The position numbers and the translations under genes were made by a program. DNA of 64,000 bases, taken from positions 1 to 64,000 of the forward strand of contig CAUCLI010000008.1 of NCBI GenBank assembly GCA_958443615.1. The letters are read 5' to 3'. Each line of letters begins with the position of its first letter. Within the stretch, counting starts at the first letter, position 1. Below the pieces are notes generated by a model that was not told the origin of the DNA, searched no databases, and worked only from the letters and a program-made list of their open reading frames with translations. Shown piece by piece: positions 1-11,804 of this stretch. Source of the stretch: an uncultured Collinsella sp. (GTDB lineage Bacteria; Actinomycetota; Coriobacteriia; Coriobacteriales; Coriobacteriaceae).

Positions 1-176
1 GCCTCGTCTTCACTCGGCCACCCGCGCGGCAAGGAGATATATTGCCAGAGTCCCGCCGCCGTGCGCGCGACTATTTGGGTCTCCATATCTTGCACACAAC
101 TATATCAAGACCTACCGTTCGGCATATATATAGTTGCATCTACGTTCTCTCTCCAACCGTCCGCCGACACGACGGT
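1..176. other. Gene-free left edge with an AT-rich inverted repeat
   Basis: I see no supportable gene here. The 9-base arms at 97-105 (CAACTATAT) and 128-136 (ATATAGTTG) are complementary and could form a weak hairpin just downstream of the phosphohexomutase stop. It has no T-run, so I do not call it a terminator. Short TATATA strings are concentrated here, unlike the GC-rich surroundings. Confidence 0.35.
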
Positions 177-1576
177 TTACGCGAAATCCCCCCGTGCTAT
201 ATCCGATCCCGCTTCGAGCAGATCGTCTCTCAGCTCGATTGAAGACGCCTCGGCGTATACGCGCACCACGGGCTCCGTGCTCGAAGGACGCAACAACAGC
301 CAGGATTCGTCGGAGAACTCGAAACGAAGGCCATCCATATGGCTGACCGCCGTGGGAACTCGACCCGCGATCACGGGCGGGTTCAAACCAGGCAGAATCG
401 TGCGAAGCATCTCGATGACCTCTGGATCGAGTCGCACATCGCGGCGCGCATAGTAATAGCGGCCGCACACTTCCTCAAGCCTTTCGACGAGTTCCCCCAA
501 GGTCATGCCCATCACGGCCATCGCCTCGCACAACAGCAGGTTTGTCAGGATTCCATCCCGCTCCGGCATGTGGGCAGCGAAACCGATGCCTCCCGCCGCT
601 CCCCCGCCCAACAGCACGTCGCCCTTGAGCATCTCCGCATATATATATATTTGAAGCCGACGGGCTTTATATTCAGCTTGCATCCCAGCAGCTTCGCAAC
701 CTTGCGCGTGACGACAGAGGACGATTGATTCAAGACCACCCGTCCCGTCATCCCGCGATTCACGCATAGGTGCGCAAGCACCAAGGCCATCACTTTTTGG
801 GCGCTCACGAACCGGCCACGCTCGTCCACCGCCCCCACGCGGTCGCCATCGCCATCGTTCACCAAGCCGGCGTGGGCGCCCCTTGCCAGGACCTCGCATT
901 CACAATCATCCACCCAGGGCTCGACGGGCTTGGGGTGCGTTTCGTCCGTCTCTGAATCCGCAATTCCGTGGATTTCCGTGACCTCGACACCCATCGCCCG
1001 CAAAAGATCGGCGAAATAGCCGCTCGCCGAGCCATACAGCGGGTCGTAGACGATCCTGAGATGAGCGGCCGCGATCGCCTCGGCATCCACCAGTCCATAG
1101 AGATGGTCGAAATACGCCGTCAGATAATCGCATTCCTCGATCGGGCCGCGTGATTGCACGGGCTCGGCGGGAATGGCACGTCTCAGCTCCTCGTAGAAGT
1201 CGTCGGAGCCGACCCCTCCGTCCGCCTGACGCAACTTGATTCCCTGATAGTCGTTCGGGCTGTGCGAACCCGTGATCATGAGACCGCCTATCGCCCGAAC
1301 ATCATGGGAGACGGTCCACGACAGAGCGGGTGTGGGCACATATCGATCGGATACCTTGACATGCAAGCCATGGGCGGCCAACACCTTGCCCGCGAGCCGT
1401 GCGAACCGCTCGGCTCCGGGGCGCATGTCGTAGCCGACATACACCACGGCGCCGGCAGCGCGATGCGCCCAAATCTCCCCCGCGGCATCCGCGATGCGAA
1501 TTACGTTGTCGTCGTTGAAATCGCCGTCGAGCCGTGCCCGCCAGCCATCAGTTCCAAAATGAATAATCGCGCCCAT
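177..1576 (-). CDS. Phosphoglucomutase/phosphomannomutase family protein, out of frame at an (AT)6 tract
   Basis: Alpha-D-phosphohexomutases interconvert hexose 1- and 6-phosphates and feed cell-wall and glycan precursors. The ATG at 1576 has AAGGGG upstream. The first frame gives about 307 residues, with the active-site serine loop TGSHSPNDYQG (Ser104) and the metal loop DGDGDR. The coding then continues in another frame to the stop at 177, with the phosphate-binding motif RPSSTEP near the end. The frames meet at GFKYI, where six AT units sit (639-650). Five or eight units would join them into about 465 residues, the usual family length. The sugar-binding loop, normally GEESGG, reads GGAAGG, so substrate binding may be changed or lost. 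It could be a phase-off gene, a young pseudogene or a sequencing slip. Confidence 0.8.
639..650. repeat. (AT)6 dinucleotide tract inside the phosphohexomutase gene
   Basis: Six perfect AT units follow TTCAA on the coding (minus) strand and precede GCGGAG. The downstream catalytic half is in frame only when the unit count is 2, 5 or 8. The six units present here shift the reading frame. An uninterrupted dinucleotide tract in a GC-rich gene is a typical slippage site. Confidence 0.9.
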
Positions 1577-1758
1577 GCGCGCATGCACCCCTTGCGGCGG
1601 TCCGTGATTGACACCTCTGCATGGTTCGGTATACCCGTGCCCGCTCTGCGCCAACCAGCGTCGACCCATTCTAAGCAAACTGTAAGATTGTCCCAACGGT
1701 CGCGGCCCATCCGCCTTTCCGTTGCGAGCCGCGATCGGCAACGCTGCCGCGCAAGCAA

Positions 1759-1804
1759 GGACCCTCCGCGCCCGAGCCGCAATCGACTCAAGCGCGGAGG
1801 GTCC
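1759..1804 (-). terminator. Hairpin downstream of the DtxR-type regulator
   Basis: Perfect 13-bp arms (GGACCCTCCGCGC and its complement) at 1759-1771 and 1792-1804 are separated by 20 nt. They lie just past the stop of the regulator at 1828. Only a poor T tract follows on the minus strand, so this may be a weak terminator or an mRNA-stabilising stem. Confidence 0.5.
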
Positions 1805-1827
1805 CCGGCCTGCCTATCCGGTGCGCG

Positions 1828-2262
1828 TCAGTCTTCTATCCTGATGCCGTCACGTTCGAGGTGGGTGAGCCAGCGATTCATGGTGTCCTCGGATAGGGCG
1901 TGCTCCATCTTGCACGCCTCCTCATCCGCGCGCTCGAACTCAACGCCGAGCTCATCGGTGAGAAACGCCCGCAGCATGCGGTGACGGCGCCAAACGGCGG
2001 TCCCGACGATACGGCCGCGCTCGGTCAGGCGCACCTTGCCATAGTGGGACTGCTCAACCATGCCCTGGTTCTTGAGGGAGGCGATCGCCTTGTTCACCGA
2101 CGTCTTGGAGACATCCAGGCGCTGGGCGATCTCGACCGACCGGATGCCATCGTCCCCATGGCCGGCGTCCTCCGCCTCGATGCGCACGATGCACTCAAGG
2201 TAGTCCTCGTTGGCCATGGTGAGATGCGGCATGGCGGTATCGTCGGCAGCTTCCACGTTCAT
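1828..2262 (-). CDS. DtxR/MntR-family metal-dependent transcriptional repressor
   Basis: A metal-sensing repressor of 144 residues, which is MntR length and lacks the SH3 domain of full DtxR. Residues about 41-75 form the winged helix. Candidate metal ligands are Asp20, Glu23, His94, Cys117, Glu120 and His121 in EEACKMEH. Cysteine at the 117 position is the DtxR/IdeR (iron) choice, whereas MntR has Glu there, so length and ligand set point to different metals. The start at 2262 is uncertain: AAGGGA directly abuts this ATG, and an in-frame ATG at 2232 is possible. The gene stands between pepT and the mutase, with its own downstream hairpin. No target operator could be assigned. Confidence 0.85.
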   Translation of the reverse strand: MNVEAADDTAMPHLTMANEDYLECIVRIEAEDAGHGDDGIRSVEIAQRLDVSKTSVNKAIASLKNQGMVEQSHYGKVRLTERGRIVGTAVWRRHRMLRAFLTDELGVEFERADEEACKMEHALSEDTMNRWLTHLERDGIRIED

Positions 2263-2386
2263 TCCCTTCACGTTGCTTCTTATGGCCTGCATTCTACCGC
2301 AAAGGCACCGCCCGCCCCGCAACCCGACGGGGTTCGTCCGGGCGTCTCGGCGAGCCTCTACTTAATTGCCATGATTGAGATGATGA

Positions 2387-3619
2387 TTATTCGGCGAACT
2401 TCGCGACCAGGTGCGTCAGGACGTCGACCATGCCCTCGAGGGACTTCACCGGTATAAACTCATTCACGCCGTGGCAGCAATACGCCCCCGTCGACAGATT
2501 CGGGCACGGCAACCCGCGGAAGGAGAGCTGCGCGCCGTCGGTGCCGCCGCGGATGGGAATGACGTTCGGCTCGAAGCCCGCCTCGGCGAACGCGGCCTTG
2601 GCGGTGTCGATGAGCTCGGGGTATTGAGCCACCTTCTCGGCCATGTTGCGGTACTGCTGCTTGATCTCGACCGTGACGCGCTCGCGACCCTGCTCCTCGT
2701 TCAGATATGCAGCCGCGGACAACAGGTGGTCGATCTTCGCCTGGAACTTATCGCCGTCGTGATCGCGGATGATATAGCGGCTCGTCGCGTGCTCGACCGT
2801 CGCGCTGATCCCCTCGAGGTAATAGAAGCCCTCGTAGCCACTCGTGTACTCCGGGCGCTGGACGGCGGGCAGCAGGCTGTGGAAGCGGTGGGCAAGCTCA
2901 GCGGCGTTCACCATGCGCCCCTTCGCGTCGCCGGGGTGGATGGAGAAACCCTGGAAGGACACGACGGCCTCGGCGGCGTTGAAGCATTCCCACTCGAGCT
3001 CGCCGATCGGCCCGCCGTCCACGGTGTAGGCGTACGTGCAACCGTACACGTCGAGATCGAGCAGCTCCGCACCGTGACCGATCTCCTCGTCCGGACAGAA
3101 GCAGATGCCGAGCTCGGGATGGGGCATCGTGGGGTTCTCGGCGATCAGCGCGACGAGGGCCATGATCTCGGCGATGCCGGCCTTGTCATCGGCGCCGAGC
3201 AGCGTGGTGCCATCGGTGCAGACGAGCTCTTCGCCAACCAGCTCATGCAGGGCGGGCAACAGCTCGGGGCTGATCGAGACGGGCTTGCCATCGACGACGC
3301 CGCAGACAAGGTCCCCTCCCCCATACGTCAAGACATGGGGCTTCACGCCGAAACCGGGCGCCTGCTCGGTGGTGTCGAGATGGGAGATGAGGCCCAGACG
3401 CGGACAGCCCTCGGCCCCCTCGCTCGCGGGGATCCAGGCGGTCACATACGCGTTTCCCGTCACGGTGACATCGCGGGCGCCGAGTTCGCGCAGCTCATCG
3501 GCGAGCAGGTTCGCCAGGTCGAACTGGATCGCGGTCGAGGGCACCTGATCGCAGTGCTCGTCGGCGGACTGGGTGTCGACCTGGACATATCTCAAGAAGC
3601 GGCTGAGGACATCGGACAT
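2387..3619 (-). CDS. pepT: Peptidase T (tripeptide aminopeptidase)
   Basis: A cytosolic M20-family zinc metallopeptidase that releases the N-terminal residue of tripeptides. Its 410 residues match the family. Metal ligands can be read as His80 (SHLDT), Asp144/145 (GADDKAG), the catalytic Glu178-Glu179 pair (PDEEIGHG), Asp201 (VDGG) and a C-terminal His in CCHGVNE. The GTDGAQLSF motif is also typical of PepT. The start is preceded by GAAAGGAACATCC. It is a single-gene unit: an LCP gene with a terminator lies upstream, and the metal regulator lies 124 nt downstream. Confidence 0.95.
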   Translation of the reverse strand: MSDVLSRFLRYVQVDTQSADEHCDQVPSTAIQFDLANLLADELRELGARDVTVTGNAYVTAWIPASEGAEGCPRLGLISHLDTTEQAPGFGVKPHVLTYGGGDLVCGVVDGKPVSISPELLPALHELVGEELVCTDGTTLLGADDKAGIAEIMALVALIAENPTMPHPELGICFCPDEEIGHGAELLDLDVYGCTYAYTVDGGPIGELEWECFNAAEAVVSFQGFSIHPGDAKGRMVNAAELAHRFHSLLPAVQRPEYTSGYEGFYYLEGISATVEHATSRYIIRDHDGDKFQAKIDHLLSAAAYLNEEQGRERVTVEIKQQYRNMAEKVAQYPELIDTAKAAFAEAGFEPNVIPIRGGTDGAQLSFRGLPCPNLSTGAYCCHGVNEFIPVKSLEGMVDVLTHLVAKFAE

Positions 3620-3673
3620 GGATGTTCCTTTCTAGTTGGGCGGCACCCCACGTGAGGAGGCCGATACGAGAAA

Positions 3674-3697
3674 CACCCCCAGCGTATGCCAGGGGTG
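3674..3697 (-). terminator. Terminator after the LCP gene
   Basis: On the minus strand a CACCCC...GGGGTG stem with a 12-nt loop is followed by TTTCTCG. It lies 63 nt past the LCP stop and just upstream of pepT. Confidence 0.6.
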
Positions 3698-3759
3698 CTT
3701 GCAAGTCAAAGACACGTATATGTGTTTGCGAGCCCGCAACGAAAGCGAATCGCGCTCTC

Positions 3760-4911
3760 CTACTCGGCTGCCGACTCATCCTCGGTGTCGCCGGATGCGA
3801 AGGCGGAACCCGAGATGCCGCTCAACGTGGAGCCTCCGCTCGTGTCGCTGCCCATGGTCTGGGGTCCGTCGGGGTTCTCACCCGCATCGACCTTGGCCAT
3901 CATCTCAGCGAGCTTATCCTCGTACACGAACACGTAGCTCACGCCGTTCACGTACGTCGTGCCGTCGGCGTAGGACGGGATGTTGGCGACGTACATGTCG
4001 TTACCCACATCCATGCCGCGCATCGCGTTGGCCACCGCCATGATGTCCTGCACGCTCAACGTGGTCAAGACGACGTTGGAGAGTGACTCGACCGTGCCCA
4101 TGATGCTGGCCGGGTCGAGGTCGTTCAAGATCTTGGAGGCCAACGCGCCGAGCACCTGGCGCTGATGGCGCATGCGGGTATAGTCACCGTCGGTATAGGT
4201 GTAACGGCAGCGGGCGTAGGCGAGGGCGGTCTTGCCGTCCATGTGCTGCCAGCCCTTCTCCACCTTGACGTCGAGATGCGCCGGGTCGTCGACCTCCTCC
4301 GTTGCCTCGAGGTCGATGCCCCCGACGGCATCGATGAGCTGCTCCATGCCCTCGAAGTTGACCTCGGCGTAATGGGAGACCTTCTGCTCGCCGCCGAAGC
4401 ACAGGTCGTTGACCGCCTTGATGACGCCCTCGGGGCCGTCGAGCGAGTGCGTGGCGTTGATCTTCATGGTCTCGCCCTTGTAGACCACGCGGGTGTCACG
4501 AGGGATCGAGATGAGCGTCGCCTTCTTCTCCGTCGGGTCGACGCGCGCCAAGATAATCGAGTCGGAGCGGTAGACGTCCTCCCCCGGACGGCCGTCCGTG
4601 CCGAGCAGCAGCATGTAGAAGGGCTCGCGTGCGACGTCGGAATCGTTGAGGATCTGCAGCACGTTGGCACCGATGAAGCCGTTGCCGCTCAAGTTTCCCG
4701 TGATGCGGAAGAACCATGCGCCGACACCGACGACGCCGACGAGGAGCACGGCGAGGAGCCCGCCGATGACCCCGCGTTTGACCATGCGGCTCTTGCGACG
4801 CTGCCGGGCCCGTTCGGAATAACGGCTCACGTTCTCTCGGCTGTAGATTCTGCTGCTTGCTCCCGTGGAGGGCTGTCGGCCCTGCTGAACGCGGATCTTT
4901 CTCTGACTCAT
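3760..4911 (-). CDS. LytR-CpsA-Psr (LCP) family wall glycopolymer ligase
   Basis: LCP proteins transfer lipid-linked glycopolymers to peptidoglycan on the outer face of the membrane. This one has 383 residues: a basic cytoplasmic tail (1-46), one membrane segment (about 47-68), then the LCP domain. Conserved polar residues are visible: Asp107 and Arg109 (LLLGTDGRP), Asp118 (SDSIILARVDP), Arg139-Asp-x-Arg142 (SIPRDTR), and the RCRYT...DYTRMRHQR block. The C-terminus is Gly/Ser-rich and acidic. It follows murA after only 12 nt, so the two wall-assembly genes are probably cotranscribed. Confidence 0.93.
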   Translation of the reverse strand: MSQRKIRVQQGRQPSTGASSRIYSRENVSRYSERARQRRKSRMVKRGVIGGLLAVLLVGVVGVGAWFFRITGNLSGNGFIGANVLQILNDSDVAREPFYMLLLGTDGRPGEDVYRSDSIILARVDPTEKKATLISIPRDTRVVYKGETMKINATHSLDGPEGVIKAVNDLCFGGEQKVSHYAEVNFEGMEQLIDAVGGIDLEATEEVDDPAHLDVKVEKGWQHMDGKTALAYARCRYTYTDGDYTRMRHQRQVLGALASKILNDLDPASIMGTVESLSNVVLTTLSVQDIMAVANAMRGMDVGNDMYVANIPSYADGTTYVNGVSYVFVYEDKLAEMMAKVDAGENPDGPQTMGSDTSGGSTLSGISGSAFASGDTEDESAAE

Positions 4912-4923
4912 TCGGTACTCTCG

Positions 4924-6207
4924 CTAATCGTCGATGGGATCGGGCACACTCAGGCGCTCCACGTGGGCGCCGAGCGAGCAGAGCTTCTCGACGAAGCGCT
5001 CATACCCGCGGTCGATGTGATGAATGGCGGAGACTTCGGTATACCCGTCCGCGATGAGGCCGGCGACCGCAAGGGCGGCGCCGCCGCGAAGGTCGGGCGA
5101 GGTGACCTGCGCACCCGAGAAGCCATCCACACCGCGCACCATCGCATGGTGGCTCTCCACGCGGATATCGGCACCCATGCGGACGAGCTCGGAGGCGAAC
5201 ATGAAGCGGTTCTCGAAGATGTTCTCCGTGATGATCGAATTGCCGGATGCCAGGGCGGACAGGACCATGATCTGGGCCTGCATGTCCGTGGGAAAACCGG
5301 GGAACGGCAGGGTCTGGATGTCGACCGGCTCGATGCGCTCCGCGCGGTAGACGCGCACGCCGTTCTCGATGCGGTCGATGCGCACGCCCATGAGCTCGAG
5401 CTTCTTGATGACCATGCCGAGGTTGATCGGGTTGAAGCCCGTGACCTCGACGCCTTCCTCATCGGCCATGAGGGCCGCGGCGACGATGAACGTGCCCGCC
5501 TCGATGCGGTCGCCCACCACGCGGTGCGTGACGGGGCGCAGCTCCTCGACGCCCTCGATCTGCACGACGGGCGTGCCGGCGCCGGTGATCTTGGCGCCCA
5601 TCTCGTTGAGCATGTTGGCGAGGTCGACGATCTCGGGCTCGCGCGCCGCGTTGTCGATGACAGTCGTGCCCTTGGCCTTGACGGCGGCCATGATCAGGTT
5701 CTCCGTGGCGCCGACGCTCGCGAACTCGAGCGTCACCGCAGTGCCCGTGAGCCCATCGGCGGCTCTGGCATGGATGTAGCCATGGTCGGTGTCAAACGAG
5801 ACGCCGAGCGCCTCCAAGCCGAGAATGTGCATGTCGATCTTGCGGGCGCCCAAGTTGCAGCCGCCCGGCATGGCGATCTTCGCGCAACCGAACCGGCCCA
5901 GCAGCGGACCCATGACCGCGGTCGACGCGCGCATCTTGGCCACCAGGTCGTACGGCGCCTCCCACGAGGAGACGGCGGACGTGTCGATGCGCAGCGTGTG
6001 CTCATCGAGGACGTCGATGGTCGCGCCCATGCGCTTCAGGACCTTGCCCATGACGTGGACGTCCGAGATGTTGGGCACGTTCTCGAGTGTCGTCGCGCCC
6101 GGGGCGAGCAGAGTTGCCGCCATGAGCTTGAGCGCGGAGTTCTTGGCGCCCGAGACGGCGACCGTGCCACTGATCAGATGGCCGCCTTCAACGCGGATGA
6201 TATCCAA
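4924..6207 (-). CDS. murA: UDP-N-acetylglucosamine 1-carboxyvinyltransferase
   Basis: Catalyses the first committed step of peptidoglycan synthesis, adding enolpyruvate from PEP to UDP-GlcNAc. I chose the TTG at 6207, giving 427 residues: it follows AAAGGGA by a good distance and starts at the usual LDIIRVEGG. The ATG at 6252 falls inside the atpC terminator. Key residues are Lys22-Asn23 (GAKNSALK), Arg93 (KMRAST) and the catalytic Cys117 in GGCNLGARKID. Having Cys rather than Asp at this site implies fosfomycin sensitivity at the target level (family knowledge). It lies directly after the ATP synthase terminator and just before the LCP gene. Confidence 0.95.
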   Translation of the reverse strand: MDIIRVEGGHLISGTVAVSGAKNSALKLMAATLLAPGATTLENVPNISDVHVMGKVLKRMGATIDVLDEHTLRIDTSAVSSWEAPYDLVAKMRASTAVMGPLLGRFGCAKIAMPGGCNLGARKIDMHILGLEALGVSFDTDHGYIHARAADGLTGTAVTLEFASVGATENLIMAAVKAKGTTVIDNAAREPEIVDLANMLNEMGAKITGAGTPVVQIEGVEELRPVTHRVVGDRIEAGTFIVAAALMADEEGVEVTGFNPINLGMVIKKLELMGVRIDRIENGVRVYRAERIEPVDIQTLPFPGFPTDMQAQIMVLSALASGNSIITENIFENRFMFASELVRMGADIRVESHHAMVRGVDGFSGAQVTSPDLRGGAALAVAGLIADGYTEVSAIHHIDRGYERFVEKLCSLGAHVERLSVPDPIDD

Positions 6208-6220
6208 GCGCTTCCCTTTC

Positions 6221-6252
6221 AAAAAACATGCCCGGGGGCACGCCCCGGGCAT
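6221..6252 (-). terminator. Rho-independent terminator of the atp operon
   Basis: Ten-base arms ATGCCCGGGG (6243-6252 read on minus) and CCCCGGGCAT (6228-6237) flank a 5-nt loop. GTTTTTT follows on the minus strand. It ends the atpC transcript 42 nt past the atpC stop and immediately before the murA ribosome-binding site. Confidence 0.92.
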
Positions 6253-6294
6253 GATGTCAATCGCTGTGCGCGCGAACGGAGCGTTCGCAAGCGC

Positions 6295-6699
6295 CTACTG
6301 AGCAAGCAGCAGCTTGCACCATGCGATTTCATTATAGATGTAGGCACGGCGGGCGTCGGCCTCCGCCATATTCCCCAGCTGGTCTTCAAAACCTGCCAAC
6401 CTGGCGTTCACCTCTTCGACATCCACGCTCTCGATATCGAGAGCGCGTTCGACGAGCACGATGACCTCGTCATTGGCCACTTGGACATACCCGTCTGTGA
6501 CAGCAAAGACGTGGTCGACGACGCCCATCTTGGTCTCCGAGACGCGAATGTGGCCGCCGTCGATCGTGCAGATCTCGCTCGCGTGACGCGGGAGGATTCC
6601 GAATTCGCCGACGGTGGAGGGCACCGCCACATAGGCGACGGGACCCTCGTACACGCACTCCTCCGGGCAGACGATGCGCAGCTGCATGGGCTTCGCCAT
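6295..6699 (-). CDS. atpC: ATP synthase F1 subunit epsilon
   Basis: The central-stalk subunit that couples rotation to the F1 head and can inhibit ATP hydrolysis. It has 134 residues. An N-terminal beta-sandwich carries the motif VPSTVGEFGILPRHA, and a helical C-terminal hairpin starts near residue 85. It begins 6 nt after the atpD stop and is the last gene of the operon, followed by a strong terminator. Confidence 0.95.
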   Translation of the reverse strand: MAKPMQLRIVCPEECVYEGPVAYVAVPSTVGEFGILPRHASEICTIDGGHIRVSETKMGVVDHVFAVTDGYVQVANDEVIVLVERALDIESVDVEEVNARLAGFEDQLGNMAEADARRAYIYNEIAWCKLLLAQ

Positions 6700-6704
6700 G
6701 GTTC

Positions 6705-9049
<2,345 letters not shown>

Positions 9050-9057
9050 GGGGCTTA

Positions 9058-10674
9058 CTACTCTCCAGCTTCGTCGGCGGCCGCCTTGGCGCCCGCCTTC
9101 CCGGAGTCGCGAGACGCCAGGAACTGATTCTTGTAATCGCTGATGGCCTGCTCGAGCTCACGTCCGATGCGATCGTCGATCTTAGCGGAGCGGAACTCCT
9201 CGAGGAGCTTGCGGTAAGCGCCATTGAGGAACTCGACCAAGCCGTCGCGGAAGGGCACGACGTCCTCGATCGGCATGTCGTCGAGATAGCCCTTGTTGCC
9301 CGCGTAGAGGACGGCGACCTGATCGACGACGTCCAACGCCTTGAAGCGGCCCTGCTTGAGGAGCTCGGTCATACGGGCGCCATGGGTGAGCTGCTTCTGC
9401 GTGGCGGCATCCAGATCGCTGCCGAACTGCGTGAAGCCGGCGAGCTCGCGGTAGGACGCGAGGTCCAGTCGCAGGTTGCCCGCCTGCTGCTTCATGGCCT
9501 TGGTCTGCGCGGAGCCACCGACGCGGGACACGGAGATGCCGACGTCGACAGCGGGGCGCTGACCCTGGTGGAACAGCTCGGACTGCAGGTAGATCTGACC
9601 GTCCGTGATCGAGATCACGTTGGTCGGGATGTAGGCGGAGACGTCGCCGTCCTGCGTCTCGATGATCGGCAGGGCGGTCAAGGATCCGCCGCCGTTCTTC
9701 TCGGAGAGCTTGCAGGCGCGCTCGAGAAGGCGGGAGTGCAGGTAGAAGATGTCACCGGGATAGGCCTCGCGTCCCGGGGGACGACGCAGCGTCAGCGACA
9801 TCTGACGATAGGCGACGGCCTGCTTGGACAGGTCGTCGTAAATCACGAGCACGTGGCCGCCGGGGTTGGTGGCGCTGGCGGGACGGCCGTCCTCGCCGTT
9901 GTACATGAAGTACTCGCCGATCGCGGCGCCAGCCATGGGGGCGATGTACTGCAGCGGAGCGGAGTCCGCGGCGGTGGCGCTCACGATGACGGTGTAATCG
10001 AGCGCGTTGTGCTGGGCGAGGGTCTCGCGGATGTTCGCAACCGTGGAGGCCTTCTGGCCGATCGCCACGTACACGCAGATCATGCCCTTGCCGCGCTGGT
10101 TGATGATGGCATCGATGGCGATGGCGGTCTTACCGGTCTTGCGGTCGCCGATGATGAGCTCGCGCTGGCCGCGGCCGATCGGGATCATCGCGTCCACGGC
10201 GAGCAGGCCCGTCTGCACGGGCTCGCACACCGGGGTGCGCTCGATGACGCCGGGAGCCTTGAACTCGATCGGGCGGCGATGGGTCTCGCCCACGCTGCCC
10301 TTGCCGTCGATGGGCTGGCCCAGCGGGTTCACGACGCGGCCGAGCATGCCGCGGCCCACGGGGATGTCCATGACGCGGCCGGTGGTGCGGCAGGCGTCGC
10401 CCTCCTTGATGGAGTCGACCTCGCCGAACAGGACGGCGCCGACCGCCTCGCGATCGAGGTTCTGGGCCAGGCCGTAGACGGTCCTGCCCGTGATGGAGCT
10501 GGTGAACTCGAGGAGCTCGCCGGCCATCGCGCTCTTGAGACCGAAGACATGGGCGATACCGTCGCCCACCTCGGCTACGTGGGATACTTCTTGGGTATCG
10601 ACGGTAGCCGACAGATCAAACAGGCGCTGCTGCAGGATCTGCTCGATGTTCTCGGCATTGATTGCCTCGGACAT
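9058..10674 (-). CDS. atpA: ATP synthase F1 subunit alpha
   Basis: The regulatory nucleotide-binding subunit of F1. It has 538 residues, somewhat longer than usual because of an Ala/Gly-rich tail of about 15 residues. The P-loop GDRKTGKT is at 176-183. The [18 protein letters not shown] and [15 protein letters not shown] segments are diagnostic. It starts 4 nt after atpH inside the operon. Confidence 0.98.
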   Translation of the reverse strand: MSEAINAENIEQILQQRLFDLSATVDTQEVSHVAEVGDGIAHVFGLKSAMAGELLEFTSSITGRTVYGLAQNLDREAVGAVLFGEVDSIKEGDACRTTGRVMDIPVGRGMLGRVVNPLGQPIDGKGSVGETHRRPIEFKAPGVIERTPVCEPVQTGLLAVDAMIPIGRGQRELIIGDRKTGKTAIAIDAIINQRGKGMICVYVAIGQKASTVANIRETLAQHNALDYTVIVSATAADSAPLQYIAPMAGAAIGEYFMYNGEDGRPASATNPGGHVLVIYDDLSKQAVAYRQMSLTLRRPPGREAYPGDIFYLHSRLLERACKLSEKNGGGSLTALPIIETQDGDVSAYIPTNVISITDGQIYLQSELFHQGQRPAVDVGISVSRVGGSAQTKAMKQQAGNLRLDLASYRELAGFTQFGSDLDAATQKQLTHGARMTELLKQGRFKALDVVDQVAVLYAGNKGYLDDMPIEDVVPFRDGLVEFLNGAYRKLLEEFRSAKIDDRIGRELEQAISDYKNQFLASRDSGKAGAKAAADEAGE

Positions 10675-10678
10675 GTGG

Positions 10679-11161
10679 CTATACCTCCGAATTCATTCCG
10701 GGTTGAGTCATGACCTTGTGGGCCTGCTCAAGTTGGTGACGCACGGATGCGTCACGGCGGCGTCCGTTCACGGACAGGATGATGCCGCCGATGATGGACG
10801 GGTCGACGTGCTCGATCAGGAACACGTTGCGGCCCAAGTCGAGCTCGCACTTCTGGGTGATCAGCATGCGCAGCTCGTTGTCGAGCGGCACCGCCGTGGT
10901 GACGGTGACGCCGATCGTGGCCTCGTCGCCCTCGGCCATCTCGCTGTAGAGGTCGAGAACGGCACCGAGCTTGTCGAGGTCGCCGTTGGCGGCCATCTGG
11001 GAGAGGACCGACAGGACCTCCGGGCTGGCGTTGGCATCGGCCTTGAGGGGCTCGATGTTCTCGAGCACGCGATTCTCGGTCTTTGCGGCCTCAAGCAGCG
11101 TGCGCGCGTAGGTTTCCAGCTTGCGCTTCTCGAAGCGGTCGCTGATGGACGGATTAGGCAT
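10679..11161 (-). CDS. atpH: ATP synthase F1 subunit delta
   Basis: The peripheral-stalk cap that joins the F1 head to subunit b, 160 residues. The start at 11161 (MPNPSI) overlaps the atpF stop by 8 nt; an in-frame TTG upstream would add seven residues. The family C-terminal motif is recognisable as [25 protein letters not shown], where the conserved GG and the Arg-rich turn end the protein. The short coupling overlaps suggest balanced stalk expression. Confidence 0.95.
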   Translation of the reverse strand: MPNPSISDRFEKRKLETYARTLLEAAKTENRVLENIEPLKADANASPEVLSVLSQMAANGDLDKLGAVLDLYSEMAEGDEATIGVTVTTAVPLDNELRMLITQKCELDLGRNVFLIEHVDPSIIGGIILSVNGRRRDASVRHQLEQAHKVMTQPGMNSEV

Positions 11162-11756
11162 TGAGCTTACCCACTTCCGCAAGGTACTTCTTGATGAGGT
11201 CGCGCTGCTTCGCCTCGTCGTTGGCGAGCGTGTCGCCCACGATGGAGCTGGCCACGGCGACGGACATCTTTGCGATGGTGTCGGTGGCGCTCATGTACGC
11301 GCGCTTCTTCTCGTCCTCGGCGCGGTCGTGCGCCTTGGCGATGATCTCCTCGGCCTCCGCGTGTGCGGCGGCGACGATGCGCGAGCGCTCCTTGTCGGCC
11401 TCGCCACGGGCCTCGAGGACGATCTCGGACGCCTTGCGGCGGGCCTCGGCGACGATCGCATCGGCCTGCTCGCGGATCTCGGCGGCCTCGGCCTTGGTGG
11501 CATCGGCCTCCTCGATGCTGTCCTCGATCTTATGCTCGCGGGCATCCAGGACGGCGATGACCTTGGGCCACACGAACTTGGACAGCAGGAACCAGATGAT
11601 CAGGAAGATGACGAGCGCGGGGACGAACTCCGCCATCTTGGGGATCAGGATATCAGCGCCGCCCGACTCGGTTCCCTCGGCAAAAGCCAGGGCGGGGGTA
11701 AACAGCACCGAGGCAGCGGCCCCAAGTGCGATACCTGCGCGTTCAACGTTTTTCAT
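11154..11756 (-). CDS. atpF: ATP synthase F0 subunit b
   Basis: The peripheral-stalk dimer, 200 residues, against about 160-170 for many b subunits. The excess is an N-terminal hydrophobic stretch resembling a signal peptide (GIALGAAASVLFTPALAFA), placed before the usual membrane helix (about 44-62) and WPKVIAVLDAREHKI. The rest is a long charged Ala/Glu/Arg coiled coil. N-terminal signal-like extensions on subunit b occur in some Actinobacteria; whether it is cleaved cannot be told here. Confidence 0.96.
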   Translation of the reverse strand: MKNVERAGIALGAAASVLFTPALAFAEGTESGGADILIPKMAEFVPALVIFLIIWFLLSKFVWPKVIAVLDAREHKIEDSIEEADATKAEAAEIREQADAIVAEARRKASEIVLEARGEADKERSRIVAAAHAEAEEIIAKAHDRAEDEKKRAYMSATDTIAKMSVAVASSIVGDTLANDEAKQRDLIKKYLAEVGKLNA

Positions 11757-11804
11757 GACTCCCCCTCGGGACTTCTGCGCCCGGTACTCTCGCGAGAACC
11801 GAAC

